From positions 33,499 through 97,498 of the forward strand of contig NW_026527276.1 in NCBI RefSeq assembly GCF_022682495.2: DNA of 64,000 nt. The letters are read 5' to 3'. Shown here one piece after another: positions 1-11,394 of the stretch (the first letter of the stretch is position 1; each line of letters starts with the position of its first letter). The position numbers and the translations under genes are program-made. A model generated the notes under the pieces. The model ran no database searches. It was given only the letters and a program-made list of their open reading frames with translations, and was not told where the DNA came from. The DNA comes from Desmodus rotundus. Lineage: Eukaryota; Chordata; Mammalia; Chiroptera; Phyllostomidae.

Positions 1-41
1 GAAGCAAGCTGTGAGGGAGCTTGGAATGCCCTCCCACTTAC

Positions 42-203
42 CTGCTCAGCACAGTCTATAGCTGTACACTGCCTCTTGTTTAAGAGCTGAACTGATGCCC
101 CGTGAAGAAGCAGAAGCTCCACGACGAAGACGTGCTTTTCTATCACAGCCTCGTGCAGCGCTGTGTTGCCCTTGTTGTTAGAGATGTTAATGGAGGCCCC
201 ATG
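42..203 (-). CDS. ANKRD27: ANKRD27 exon 25 (ankyrin repeat; residues 832-885)
   Basis: 162 nt, phase 0/0. It encodes HGASINISNNKGNTALHEAV, continues through EKHVFVVELLLLHGASVQLL and ends AIDCAEQ. Acceptor TTTCTAG, strong donor CAG|GTAAGT (41-36). It is the last exon in the window; the remaining C-terminal exons are left of base 1. Confidence 0.97.
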
Positions 204-484
204 CTAGAAACAGAGACAATACAATCAAAAGGAATGCTAAAGGCCATTAATGCAGAATCTAGATGGGTGTTCACTATAAAATTCTTTCAACTTTTCAGTA
301 TTTCTGAAATTTGTCTTAAAATGTTGGCATTAAAGTAATATTGAGGAAAAGATTTATGTACAGAGATATTTATGCAGCATTTATCATTATGGCAGAAAGG
401 AACAGAAGTCACCTAAATGTATAGAGCAAGAACATTTAAACAAACACTATATTGTACATCTTTGGTTATGCAACAATTAAAAAT
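204..484. other. Unannotated intron 24 segment
   Basis: AT-rich sequence between exon 25 and the L1 block, with no recognisable element or gene. Confidence 0.5.
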
Positions 485-1510
485 TGAAGTTTTTAATATC
501 CATACTACCCAAAGCAATCTATAGATTCAACATAATCCTTTTTTTAAAAATATATTTATTGATTATGCTATTACAGTTGTCCCATACCCCCCCCACTCCA
601 CTCTATCCTGCCCACCCCCTCCCTCCCACATTCCCCCCCCCCTATAGTTCATGTCCATGGGTCATACTTATAAGTTCTTTGGCTTCTACATTTCCTACAC
701 TATTCTTACCCTCCCCCTGTCTATTTTCCACCTATACATCTATGCTACTTATTCTCTGTACCTTTTCCCCCCTCTCCCCCTCCCACTCCCCTATTGACAA
801 CCCTCCATGTGATCTCCATCTCTATGGTTCTGTTCCTGTTCTAGTTGTTTGCCTAGTTTACTCTTGTTTTTGTTTTAGGTGTGGTCGTTAATAACTGTGA
901 GTTTGCTGTCATTTTTACTGTTCATATTTTTGATCTTCTTTTTCTTAGGTAACTCCCTTTAACATTTCATATAATAAGGGCTTGGTGATGATGAACTCCT
1001 TTAACTTGACCTTATCTGAGAAGCACTTTATCTTCCCTTCCATTCTAAATGATAGCTTTGCTGGATACAGTAATCTTGGATGTAGGCCCTTGCGTTTAAT
1101 CTTGGGTAATGTAATTATGATGTGCCTTGGTGTGTTCCTCCTTGGGTCCAGCTTCTTTGGGACTCTCTGAGCTTCCTGGACTTCCTGGAAGTCTATTTCC
1201 TTTGCCAGATTAGGGAAGTTCTCCTTCATTATTTGTTCAAATAAGTTTTCAATTTTTTGTTCTTCCTCTTCTCCTTCTGGCACCCCTATAATTCGGATGT
1301 TGGATGATTTCAAGGTGTCCTGGAGGTTCCTAAACCTCTCCTCCTTTTTCCGAATTCTTGTTTCTTCATTCTTTTCTGGTTGGATGTTTCTTTCTTCCTT
1401 CTATTCCACACCGTTGATTTGAGTCCCAGTTTCCTTCGCATCACTATTGGTTCCCTGTACATTTTCCTTTGTTTCTCTTAGCATAGGCTTCATTTTTTCA
1501 TCTGGTTTTT

Positions 1511-3334
1511 TTTTTTTTTTTAAATATATTTATTGATTATGCTATTACAGTTGTCCCATTTCCCCCCCCCACTCCACTCCATCCTGCCCACCCCCCTCCC
1601 TCCCACATTCCCCCCCTATAGTTCATGTCCATAGGTCATACTTATAAGTTCTTTGGCTTCTACATTTCCTACACTATTTTTACCCTTCCCCTGTCTATTT
1701 TCCACCTATCATCTATGCTACTTATTCTCTGTACCTTTCCCCCCCTCTCCCCCTCCCACTCCCTTAATGACAACCCTCATGTTCTAGTTGTTTGCCTAGT
1801 TTGCTCTCGTTTTTGTTTTATGTGTGGCCGTTAATAACTGTGAGTTTGCTGTCATTTTTACTGTTCCTATTTTTGATCTTCTTTTTCTTAGGTAACTCCC
1901 TTTAACATTTCATATAATAAGGGCTTGGTGATGATGAACTTCTTTAACTTGACCTTATCTGAGAAGCACTTTATCTTCCCTTCCATTCTAAGTGATAGCT
2001 TTGCTGGATACAGTAATCTTGGATGTAGGTCCTTGCATTTAATCTTGGGTAATATAATTATGATGTGCCTTGGCGTGTTCCTCCTTGGGTCCAGCTTCTT
2101 TGGGACTCTCTGAGCTTCCTGGACTTCCCGGAAGTCTATTTCCTTTGCCAGATTAGGGAAGTTCTCCTTCATTATTTGTTCAAATAAGTTTTCAATTTTT
2201 TGTTCTTCCTCTTCTCCTTCTGGCACCCCTATAATTCGGATGTTTGAACGTTTCAAGGCGTCCGGGAGGTTCCTAAGCCTCTCCTCATTTTTCCAAGTTC
2301 TTGTTTCTTCATTCTTTTCTGGTTGGATGTTTGTTTCTTCCTTCTGGTCCACACCATTGATTTGAGTCCCAGTTTCCTTCTCATTACTATTGGTTCCCTG
2401 TACATTTTCCTTTGTTTCTCTTAGCATAGGCTTCATTTTTTCATCTGTTTTTCGAATAGATTCAACCAAGTCTGTGAGCATATTGATAACCAGTGCTTTG
2501 AACTGTGCATCCGATAGGTTGGCTATCTCTTCGTCGCTTAGTTGTATTTTTTCTGGAGCTTTGAAGTGTTCTGTCATTTGGGCCATTTTTTTTTGTCTTG
2601 GTGCGTCTGTTACTTTAAGGGGCGGAGCCTTAGGTGTTCACCAGGGCGGGGTAATGCTGGTCGCAGCGCTGTGATGCTGTACGTGGGGGAGGGGCCGAGC
2701 GGGAGCAATGGCACCGGCCTCACTGTCCTCCGGCTTTCAATCTTTCACTCCGCTACCCACAATCAAACTGGGCCACTCTGGTGCTGGTTCCCGAGTAAGT
2801 GGGCCTGTGCACACTCTAGGCCCCTGTGGGTCTCTCCAACCACCTCTCCTGTGAGGCTGGGAGTCTCTCCTGCTGCCGCCCCAACCCCCACGGGAGTTTT
2901 CAATCAGAGGTTTGAGGCTTTATTTCCCTGAGCTGGAGCCCTGGGTTACGCGGTCTGCTTCGCTCCCCGCCCTTCGTCCGGTTTATCTGTGGGCGAATGT
3001 GGTGCCGCGGGGTGCTACCTGCTGCTCTGCCTGCCCCGTTCTCTGCCACTCTGAGTCCGGCCCTCTCGGTTTATCTGTGCAAATGTGGGGCCGCAGGGTC
3101 TGCTAGTGCTTAGACTGCCTGTGCCATTTGTCCCACACTCCGCCAGTCTCAGTCCCGCCACAGCCACGCGAGTCCTCTCCACCCCAGTGCCTGTCTCCGC
3201 CCCTCCTACCAGTCTGGATGAATGTTTATTTTCTATTTCCTTGGTGTTGGTCCCCCTTGCTGTTCAATTCTCTGTCAGTTCTGGTTGTGCGAGGAGGCGC
3301 AGTGTGTCTACCTACGCCGCCATCTTGGTTCTCC
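1511..3334 (-). mobile_element. HAL1-like copy B, nested in copy A
   Basis: Complete ORF1-only element of about 1.82 kb on the minus strand. It has a 13-bp target duplication (tcatctggttttt, 1498-1510 and 3335-3347) lying inside ORF1 of copy A. Order on its strand: 5' UTR (about 3325-2587), ORF1 (2586-1888), 3' UTR and A-tail (1887-1511). There is no reverse transcriptase. Confidence 0.88.
1888..2586 (-). CDS. L1-type ORF1 protein of copy B, 232 codons, internally deleted
   Basis: Open frame beginning MAQMTEHFKAPEKIQLSDEE. It is an L1 ORF1-like RNA-binding protein: N-terminal coiled-coil region, RRM-like middle (FKRSNIRIIGVPEGEE-type block) and C-terminal domain. It is 46 codons shorter than the 278-codon ORF1 at 41406-42242 because of an in-frame gap after ILPKIK that removes the start of the C-terminal domain. 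A retroelement gene, not a host gene. Confidence 0.8.
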   Translation of the reverse strand: MAQMTEHFKAPEKIQLSDEEIANLSDAQFKALVINMLTDLVESIRKTDEKMKPMLRETKENVQGTNSNEKETGTQINGVDQKEETNIQPEKNEETRTWKNEERLRNLPDALKRSNIRIIGVPEGEEEEQKIENLFEQIMKENFPNLAKEIDFREVQEAQRVPKKLDPRRNTPRHIIIILPKIKCKDLHPRLLYPAKLSLRMEGKIKCFSDKVKLKKFIITKPLLYEMLKGVT

Positions 3335-5829
3335 TCATCTGGTTTTTGAACAGATGCAACCAATTCTGTGAGCATCTTGATAACCAGTGTTTTGAACTGT
3401 GCATCCAATAGGTTGGCTATCTCTTCCTCGCTTAGTTGTATTTTTTCTGGAGCTTTGAAGTGTTCTGTCATTTGGGCCATTTTTTTTTCTTTTTGTCTTG
3501 GCGTCTGTTACTTTAAGGGGCGGAGCCTTAGGTGTTCACCAGGGCGGGGTAACGCTGGTCACTGCTCTGTGATGCTGTCCATGGGGGAGGGGCCGAGAGG
3601 GAGTAATGGCGCCCGCTCCACTCTCCACCAGATTTCACTCACTTGCTGTGCTACCCACAATCAAACTGGGCCCCTTTGGTGCTGGTTTCCGAGTGGGTGG
3701 GCTTGTGCATGCTGTAGGCCCCTGTGGGTCTCTCCAACGACCTCTCCCGTGAGGCTGGGAGTCTCTCCTGCTGCCACCTCCAACCCCCACCGGCGTTTTC
3801 AATCAGAGGTTTGAGGCTTTATTTTCCCGAGCTGGAGCCCTGGGTTGCGAGGTCTGCTTCGCTCCCCGCCTTTTGTCCGGTTTATCTGTGCGTGAATATG
3901 GGGCCGCGGGGTGCTACCCACTGCTCTGCCTGCCCCGTTCTCTGCTACTCTGAGTCTGGCCCTCTTGGTTTATCTGTGTGCGAATGTGGGGCCGCAGGGT
4001 CTGCTAGTGGTCAGACTGCCTGCCCCGTTCGTCCCACACTCCGCCAGTCTCGGTCCCGCCACAGCCACACAAGTCCTCTCCGCCCCAGTGCCGTCTCTGC
4101 CCCTCCTACCGGTCTGGATGAATGTTTATTTTTTATTTCCTTGGTGTGGACTTCCTTGCTGTTCGATTTTCTGTCAGTTCTGGTTGTGCTAGGAGGCGCA
4201 GTGTGTCTACTTACGCCGCCATCTTAGTTCTCTCCTCAACATAATCCTTATTAAAATATCAATGTCATATTTCACTGGTCTAGAACAAATGCCCCTAAAA
4301 TTTATATGGAACCAAAGAAGACCCCAAGTAGCCTCAGCAATCTTGAGAAAGAAGAGCAAAGTTGAAGGGATCACAATACCTGATATTAAACTGTTATTAC
4401 AAGGCCACTGCAATCAACACAGTCTGGTACTGGCATAAGAACGACACATAGATCAGTGGAGCAAAATAGAGAGTCCAGAAATAAACCCATGTCTCTCTAG
4501 TCAATTAATATTTGACAAAGGGGGCATGAGCATACAGTGGAATAAAGATGGCCTCTTCAATAAATGGTGTTGGGGAACTGAACTGGTACATGGAAGAAAA
4601 TGAAACTAGACTACCAATGTACACCGTATACCAGGATAAAATCAAAATGGATAAAGGACTTAAGTATAAGTCGTGAGACCATAGAAGTCCTAGCAGAAAA
4701 CACAGGCAGTAAAATTTCAGATCTCCCAGGTAGCAATATTTTTGTTGATATATCTCCTACAGGAAGGGAAATAAAGGAAAAAACAAACAAATTGGACTAC
4801 ATCAAATTAAAAAGCTTCTGCACGGCTACTAAAGAAACCATCATCAAAAGGAAAAGGGAACCGACCGTATTTGCCAACAATACCTCACACAAGGGTTTAA
4901 TCTCCAAAATACAAGGTCTGGCACAAATAATGGCCCTGTTTATTACAAAATCTTTTATTACAAAATCATAAGCATGTAATCCTGCAACATAACTATTACA
5001 TGCAAGCATACCATATGACATTTTAGGTGAAATGTTCAAATTAAAACTAAAATCATTATACCCATATTCCTACCCTACCAACACATTCAAGCAGGCATTA
5101 CTTCTGCTGGACGCTATATATAAAAAACTCATATGATTCAATGCCAGGAAGACAAACAATCCAAATAAAAAAAGGGCAAGGACCTGAACAGATACTTCTC
5201 CAAGGAGGACATACAGAGGGCCCCTAGACACAAGAAAGGATGCTCAGCATCACTAGCCATCAGAGAGATGCAAATTAAAACCCCAATGAGATATCACCTC
5301 ACATTTGTCAGAATGGCTGTTATTAATAAATCAACAAACAACGAGTGCTGACGAGGATGTGAAGAAAAGGGAACCCTAGTGCACTGTCGGTGGGAATGCA
5401 GAGTGGTGCAGCCACTGTGGAAAACAGTACAGAATTTCCTCAAGAAACTAAAAATGGAACTGCCTTCTGTCCCAGCAATTCCACTGCTGGGAATATGACC
5501 TAAGGGTCCCAAAACACCAATTCAAAAGAACGTAGGCATCCCTATGTTTATAGCAGTGCTATATAGAATAGCCAAGTGCTGGAAACAGCCTAAGTGCCCA
5601 TCAGTAGATGAATGGATAAAAAAACTGTGGTACATTAACACAATGCAATACTACTATGAAGCAGAAAGAAAGAAGGAACTCCTACCTTTGCACCAGCATG
5701 GATGGAACTGGAGAGTATTATGCTAAGTGAAATAAACCAGTCAGTGAAAGACAAATACCATATGATCTCCCCTACAAGAGGAATCTAATGAACAAAATAA
5801 ACTGAGCAAAATAGAATGAGAGACATGGA

Positions 5830-7725
5830 GACTTCTGACCAAGATGGAGGTGTAGGTAGATATACTTTGCTTCCTTGTGCAACCGAAAGAAGGACAAAAA
5901 CAAATTTAAAAACAACCACCAGAACTGCCAGAAAATCTAACTGTATGGAAGTCCAACAACCAAGGAGTGAAAGAAGAAACATTCATCTAGACAGGTAGGA
6001 GGAGCGGAGAGGATGCCTGGCAAGGCTGCAGCTGGCAGACTGGGATGGGGTGAGGTGGCAGCTGGCAGATCAGGCAGTCCCACATTTGCAAGCAGATAAA
6101 CTGGGAGGAACAACTGGGGAGCAAGACAGACTGCGCAACCCAGGGTTCTAGCACAGGGAAAGAAAACCTCAAAAACTCTGGCTGTAAAAACCTATGGGGG
6201 TTGCGGTGGCGGGAGAAACTCCCAGTCTCACAGGAAAGTTCCCTGCAGAGACCCACAGATCCTAGAAGGTAAACACACCCATCCACCCGGGAAACAGCAC
6301 CAGAAGGGCCTAATTTGCTTGTGGGTAGTGGGGAGATGTGACTCAAAGCCAAACGAGAGGTGAGCAAGCCGTATTGTTCCCCCTCTGACCCCTCCCCTAC
6401 ACATAGAGCCACAATGCAGCCATGTGGGTTGCCCTGCCCTGGGGAATACCTAAGGCTCTGCCTCTTACAACATAACAGGCACAAGGAGACAAAAAAAAAA
6501 CATAGCCCAAATGAAAGAACAGATCAAAGCTTCAAAAACAGAACTAAGGGGTAAAGAGATAGCCAACCTATCAGATGCAGAGTTCAAAACACTGGTAATC
6601 AGGATGTTCACAGAAATGGTTGAGTATGATCGCAAAATAGAGGGAAAAGTGAAGGCTATGCAAAGTGAAATAAAGGAAAAGGTACAGGGAACCAACAGTG
6701 ACAGGAAGGAAGCCGGGACTCAAATCAACAATTTGGACCAGGAGGAAAAAATGCACATTCAACCAGAACAGAATGAAGAAACAAGAATTAAGAAAAATGA
6801 GGAGAGGCTTAGGAACCTCCGAGAAAACTTTAAACATTCCAACGTCCCAATCATAGGGGTGCCAGAAGAAGAAGAACAAGAAATTGAAAACCTATTTGAA
6901 AAAATAATGAAGGAGAACTTCTCCAATCTGGCAAAGGAAATAGACTTCCAGGAAGTCCAGGAAGCTCAGAGAATCCCAAAGAACTTAGACCCAAGGAAGC
7001 ACATGCCAAGGCACATCACAATCACATTTCCCAAGATTAAAAATAAAGAGAATCTGCAAGAGAAAAGGAGACAGTTACATCCAGGAGTTCCTATCAGACT
7101 GTCAGCTGATTTCTCAAAAGAAACCTTGCAGGCAAGAAGGGGCTGAAAAGAAGTATTCAATGTCATGAAAAGCAAGGACCTATATCCAAGGTTACTCTAT
7201 CTAGCAAAGCTTTTATTTAGAATGGAAGGGCAGATAAAGTGCTTCTCAGATAAGGTCAAGTTAAAGGAGTTCATCATCACCAAGCCCTTATTACATGAAA
7301 TGTTAAAGGGACTTATCTAAGAAAAAGAAGATGATCAAATATGCGAACAGTAAAATGACAACAAATTCATAGCTATCAACGACGGAACTTAAAAAACAAA
7401 AACAAAATTAAACTAAGCAAACAACTAGAACAGGAACAGAACCACAGAAATGGAGATCACATGGAGGGTTATCAACAGGGGAGGGGGAGAGAGGGGGGAA
7501 AGGTACAGAGAATCAGTAGCATAAATGGTAGGTAGAAAATAGACAGGGGGAGGGTAAGAATAGTATAGGAAATGTAGTAGCCAAAGAACTTATATGTATG
7601 ACCCATGGACATGAACTATAGGGGGGGAATGTGGGTGGGAGGGGGTGGGCAGGATGGAGTGGAGTGAAGGGGGGCAAATGGGACAAATGCAATAGCATAA
7701 TCAATAAATATATTTAAAAAAAAAA
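5830..7725 (+). mobile_element. HAL1-like copy C
   Basis: Plus-strand ORF1-only element of about 1.9 kb inside the 3' part of the older L1. The 5' end has the family start (acttctgaccaagatgg). ORF1 begins near 6511 and its frame breaks at about 7146. After ORF1 the sequence passes straight to the family 3' UTR (7370-7725), ending AATAAATATATTT plus A-tail. It is the most diverged copy here. I could not find a clear target duplication. Confidence 0.8.
6511..7146 (+). pseudogene. Degenerate L1-type ORF1 of copy C
   Basis: 211-codon open segment starting MKEQIKASKTELRGKEIANL. It keeps the ORF1 RRM block and the start of the C-terminal domain (GVPIRLSADFSKETLQARRG), then meets a stop where intact copies continue. 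A few codons are lost before that block. Non-functional retroelement remnant. Confidence 0.75.
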
Positions 7726-7885
7726 GGGGAAAGGACTAAAGAACACGTATGAATGACCCATGGACATGGACAACGAGTGGGGATTGACTGTGGGAGTGGG
7801 GAGCAAGCTGAGCAGAGGAGGGCAAAGGGGGAAAAATTGGGACAACTGTAATAGAGTAACAATTCTTAAAAATCAAAAAAAAAGA

Positions 7886-8465
7886 AAACGTTAATAAAAT
7901 AAAGTGGAAATTAAATTTCCTCCATAAAAATTAAGGTTTTAATAAAAAATTTTGTACCTTAAGTGAAAATAGGCAAGATGGAAACCAATATTGATCTAAA
8001 TTATGCACTTTTTACAGTGCACCAACATGAGCTGCCTCTGAGTAATAGGGTTATGATAGGCAAGTTGGGTTTTCCCCTGCTTTAAATTCTTTGTTCAACA
8101 CATATAACCTTTATCAAGAGACAAAAAAAGTGACAAAGGACATTCAGCTGACATTAAAGGTAAGAGTTCGACTTAGCCTTGTACAATTCAATCTACCCTG
8201 CAGGTAAACGAGGCAAGATGCAAACCTTTGCAAAAGCAGTGTTGGTCCTTTACTCAGCCTCCCAGGGGCAGCATGGACCCTGAGACCCACTTCCCACTTG
8301 AGAATCCCCACATGGAATTCTCACGCAGAACTCCTCTCCCCAGGGGCAATGCAAAGCCATGGGCGGGCCCCAGCCATCTCCAGTTTGTTGCCAGGGGCTC
8401 GCCACCTGATGAGATGCCCATCACTGACCAGTGTCTGCAGCTCCAAGGGCTGTGGGGGCCCTTAC
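7886..8465. other. Intron 24 segment, no element recognised
   Basis: Between the L1 3' end and exon 24. The first half is AT-rich and the 8228-8465 part is more GC-rich. Open frames here are short and resemble no known protein. Confidence 0.5.
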
Positions 8466-8585
8466 CTGTAGCAATAGTGCTGCAACTTCATGGTGGCCAC
8501 TGGAGCAGGCATAAAGGAGGGGAGTGCTTCCACTTAGATCCTTTTCATCGGGTTTTGCGTTGGAATCTAATAGATACTTCACCAC
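8466..8585 (-). CDS. ANKRD27: ANKRD27 exon 24 (ankyrin repeat; residues 792-831)
   Basis: 120 nt, phase 0/0. It encodes VVKYLLDSNAKPDEKDLSGS and then TPLLYACSSGHHEVAALLLQ. Acceptor TTGGCTAG, donor GTAAGGG. A Ves SINE was inserted 50 bp upstream of its acceptor and leaves the branch-point zone intact. Confidence 0.97.
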
Positions 8586-8635
8586 CTAGCCAAGAGAGGG
8601 ATAATTTTCAACCTTAGTTAAAGTTGGCAGGGAGA

Positions 8636-8839
8636 GCCCTAGCTGGTGTGGCTCAGTGGACTGAGCATCGGCCTGTGAGCCAAAGGGTAACCTGTTCAAT
8701 TCCCAGTCAGGGCAAATGCCTGGGTTGCAGGCCAGGTCCCCAGTAGGGGGCATGCAAGAAGAAAGCACACATTGATGTTTCTCTCCCTCTCTTTCTTCCT
8801 TCCCCTCTCTCTAAAAATAAATAAATAAAATTTAAAAAA
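8636..8839 (+). mobile_element. Ves SINE
   Basis: Bat tRNA-derived SINE in plus orientation with an A-box (gtggctcagtgg), a B-box region (gttcaattcccagtc), a pyrimidine tract and an A-rich tail. Target duplication ttggcagggaga at 8624-8635 and 8840-8851. It lies 50 bp upstream of the exon 24 acceptor, antisense to the gene. Confidence 0.92.
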
Positions 8840-8964
8840 TTGGCAGGGAGAAATTCTCTAACTTGGTATCCTTTTGATTTTTCTCTAAGTTTATCTAGAA
8901 GGCTCTTTACACACAGGTCTGACCTCAGGAGAAAGCAGACCAGCCGAAAGGGCCTGGGGGGTGG

Positions 8965-9125
8965 GCAGTTAATATTTGCTGAGGGTGGACCATGTGCCAG
9001 GCGCTTGCTTTCTTTTTTTTTTCTTGTTCTTTTTTTTCATTTAATCATTTGATCTAGTCCACAGAGAGCTGGAATTATAACTCCAGTTTTACAGATGAGG
9101 AAACTGATGCTTGAAGTACTATGTG
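8965..9125 (+). repeat. MIR-type SINE fragment
   Basis: Contains the MIR hallmark 'ttttacagatgaggaaactga' (near 9089-9109) and an upstream 'tgtgccaggcgct' block, with a T-rich interruption near 9010-9045. Confidence 0.65.
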
Positions 9126-9679
9126 AGGTGTTAGGAGCCCTGAAATATGGTTCCTGACTTCAGAAAGCTTATTTACATTAGAACTACTAAGGGAAAATGA
9201 AAAAATGTAGAATGTAGATAACTTTCAAAATGGAAAAGGGGACTTTGCTCAGGGCAATCAGCCACAGTTCTCTCTTGGCACCCTCTACAGGGCTATACTC
9301 TACGAGGCACCAACCTGTTTGACACAGACCAAGGGTTGTGGAAACAATCAGGTGCTGGCAGGCAGCCAGAGCCCTTGATGACCAACCCCCAAGCACCAGA
9401 GAGAGCCCTCTGGGGCCAGTATCAAAATGACAGCCTCTGTGCCACCCTCGTGTGACTGGCAGTGGGAGGGAGTTGGCTCTGCCACCAGAAGCATCAAAAT
9501 TCTGTGCTCCATGGTTGAGTGGTCTATCCATGTGTACCTCTGAGTCTCGGGGCTGGGAGGAAGGAAAGGGGCTGGTGCTCTGGGTCAGCTGTCAAACTCC
9601 TGTCCCTCTGCTGCATTCCCAAGTAAGGTTCTAACTGAAGGCAAGCATCCTAACACTCTGCCCGAGAGACAAACCATAC

Positions 9680-9877
9680 CTGAAAGTGGCCTTGTTGGCA
9701 GGCCAGGTGGAGTGGGACAGCCTGGTTTGTGTTTCTGGCACCCACACTGGCACCATGCTTCAAAAGGAGGGGGATGAGTTCCACCCGACCATGCAGGGCA
9801 GCAACGTGCAGTGGGGAAGAGCCATCCTGGCTGGTCATGTTCACACCAAGCCCATTGGCAGGAATCTTTGCCAGTTT
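9680..9877 (-). CDS. ANKRD27: ANKRD27 exon 23 (ankyrin repeats; residues 726-791)
   Basis: 198 nt, phase 0/0. It encodes KLAKIPANGLGVNMTSQDGS, then SPLHVAALHGRVELIPLLLK and AVPLHLACQQGHFQ, so one full ankyrin repeat and most of another. Acceptor TTACTAG, donor GTATGG. Intron 22 (9878-17712) holds L1, a HAL1-like copy and a retrocopy. Confidence 0.97.
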
Positions 9878-10435
9878 CTAGTAAGAGCAGAAGAGGAAAA
9901 CAGAAATGCCATTACTATGTAGGAAATCAGGCCGAAGGAACTGAAGCCATCTGCCCCCTACAACTCCTCAGCAAAATCCTCACAGTGGGATCCAGAATCA
10001 GGCTGCCCAAAGGTGAATCCCAACTACTTTAGAAAGGTGTGGAAGTCGAAGGGTTAACTTTCATTTTCAAGAAAGCAACCCCTCAAATAACACCGTGTTA
10101 TGCCAAGGCAATGCAACAGGGAAGGGCAGGTCTGTTTAGCAGCTGCTGCTAGAACAACTGGGTGTGCATGCATGGGAAACTGCACATCAGCCCCACCTCT
10201 CACCAAAACAAAAATCAAAGTGCATCACAGACCAAATGCAAAAGCTGCAATTATAAAACTTGAAGAGAACACAGAAGAAAACCTTTGCAACACTGGGATA
10301 AGTAAAGATTTATTAGATAAGACACAAAGCAAAAACATAAAGGAAAACTATGATAAACTAGGCTTTAAAATTACAAATCTTTGCTCTCTAAAAAAGACTA
10401 AGAAAATGAGCCTTCCCACTTTCCCTGAGGGAAAC

Positions 10436-10770
10436 ATGGCCGGGAGTGGAGGTGCCAGGTTATGGGCGAGGTGTAGAGATTATGGATGACAACTGGCCAG
10501 GGAGTGACTTGAATATATTCATCTACCCACAGCACTATTCTGGAGATGTGGAGTATGTCCTCGTGTTGCACGGCATCACTGTGACAGAACTGAGCGGCTG
10601 GCTAAGGATGTTATAAAAAGACATCATATACATTACAGTCCAGTGTGTGCTTCAGGAGGTTACAGGTTCTGGGCTGATCTTGGAGAACACCTTAAGAGCA
10701 TCACTCGAAATTCAGATAGATTTGTCCCTGTGAAGGTTGATTTCATCACACTAAAAAGTTACAGGCAATA
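10436..10770 (+). pseudogene. PRTFDC1: PRTFDC1-derived retropseudogene, exons 1-3 equivalent
   Basis: The segment begins with ATG at 10436 and translates, with frame shifts, to a phosphoribosyltransferase of the HPRT/PRTFDC1 family. Seen: the segment around RTERLAKDV, then [20 protein letters not shown] and [17 protein letters not shown]. The '[14 protein letters not shown]' block fits PRTFDC1 (HPRT-domain-containing paralogue) better than HPRT1. No introns lie between blocks that belong to different exons in the parent gene, so it is a processed copy. Similarity stops sharply after KSYR, about where exon 3 ends in the family. At least one frameshift and stops make it non-coding. Confidence 0.75.
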
Positions 10771-11394
10771 ATGAACAGACCGAACAGAGCCAGACAGAAC
10801 TTGATTGTGGCAATTTTATGGAATATGCAACTTGAAAACCCTCTTGTTACAAAAATATTAGGTGAAGTATAACTTAAAAGCCCTTTAAATGCTTACTGGA
10901 GCTCCTGGAAGATAAAGAAACTGCTACCTGAGATGCTAACTAACATGTCCAAAGTCAAACATCTTATAAATGGAGGATCTAATATTCAAACCCAAGCTGA
11001 ACTCCAGAGCCCAAGGCTGAGACCACTAAAACATACTGTCTCTCTGGAGATGTGTAGAGATATATTAGGCTAACGGGAGGAAAACTTCACCAATAAATCA
11101 GCACCATTTTCTCCTGAGCTTAACTGTGATATTTACTGAAACTGATTAAGGTAATCCCATAATTCCTGGAAGAATGGGATTTGTAAATAGTTAACTGCTC
11201 ATTTTCTGAAATGTTTTACATGATATATTAATAAACTATGAAAAATTACCTTCTAAGAAAATAAATAAGAAATATTGACCAAAAAAGAAAAAAGAAAAAA
11301 AAAATGAAATCCTGGCTTATGTTGTCAACTTGGGTCAAATAAATTCTTATAAAAATTCTCAACCCAAAAGGAAAGGAAAATAAAGAAAAAAAAA
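10771..11394 (+). other. Possible retained-intron 3' part of the PRTFDC1 retrocopy
   Basis: After the coding similarity ends, about 620 bp without coding similarity follow. They include a MIR-like stretch (about 10890-11045), an AATAAA at 11338-11343 and an A-rich end at 11386-11394 where the host L1 resumes. This fits a retrocopied transcript that ran into intron 3 and was polyadenylated there. That is an inference from layout. Confidence 0.4.

Larger units (their letters stand above)
541..4235 (-). mobile_element. HAL1-like (ORF1-only L1) copy A, interrupted by copy B
   Basis: Minus-strand element. It is flanked by a 14-bp target duplication (tcaacataatcctt, 527-540 and 4236-4249), so it inserted into the older L1. 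Read 5' to 3' (high to low coordinate) it has a GC-rich 5' UTR starting near 4225, an L1-type ORF1, then directly a 3' UTR with G-rich runs and an A-rich tail; ORF2 is absent. ORF1 is cut at 1510/3348 by copy B. The net length without B is about 1.86 kb. ORF1 also lacks the 46 codons missing from B. Confidence 0.85.
485..7885 (+). mobile_element. 5'-truncated L1 (ORF2 end plus 3' UTR), split by two insertions
   Basis: L1 ORF2 3' sequence on the plus strand in three pieces: about 485-540, 4236-5829 and 7726-7885. The middle piece translates to the typical ORF2 C-terminal region, for example KSKWIKDLSIS and KTNKLDYIKLKSFC, with several stops. The last piece is a bat-type L1 3' UTR ending in a degenerate A-rich tail. 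The gaps are filled by HAL1-like copies A (with B inside it) and C. The element is dead and 5'-truncated. Confidence 0.85.

Noticed and set aside
3724..4227. 167-codon and overlapping frames on the plus strand
   Set aside because: Antisense of the 5' UTR of copy A; the same low-complexity reading appears at 42570-43022 in copy E.
10436..10770. HPRT1 pseudogene
   Set aside because: The [14 protein letters not shown] block and the ATGGCCGGGAGTGG start fit PRTFDC1 better than HPRT1.
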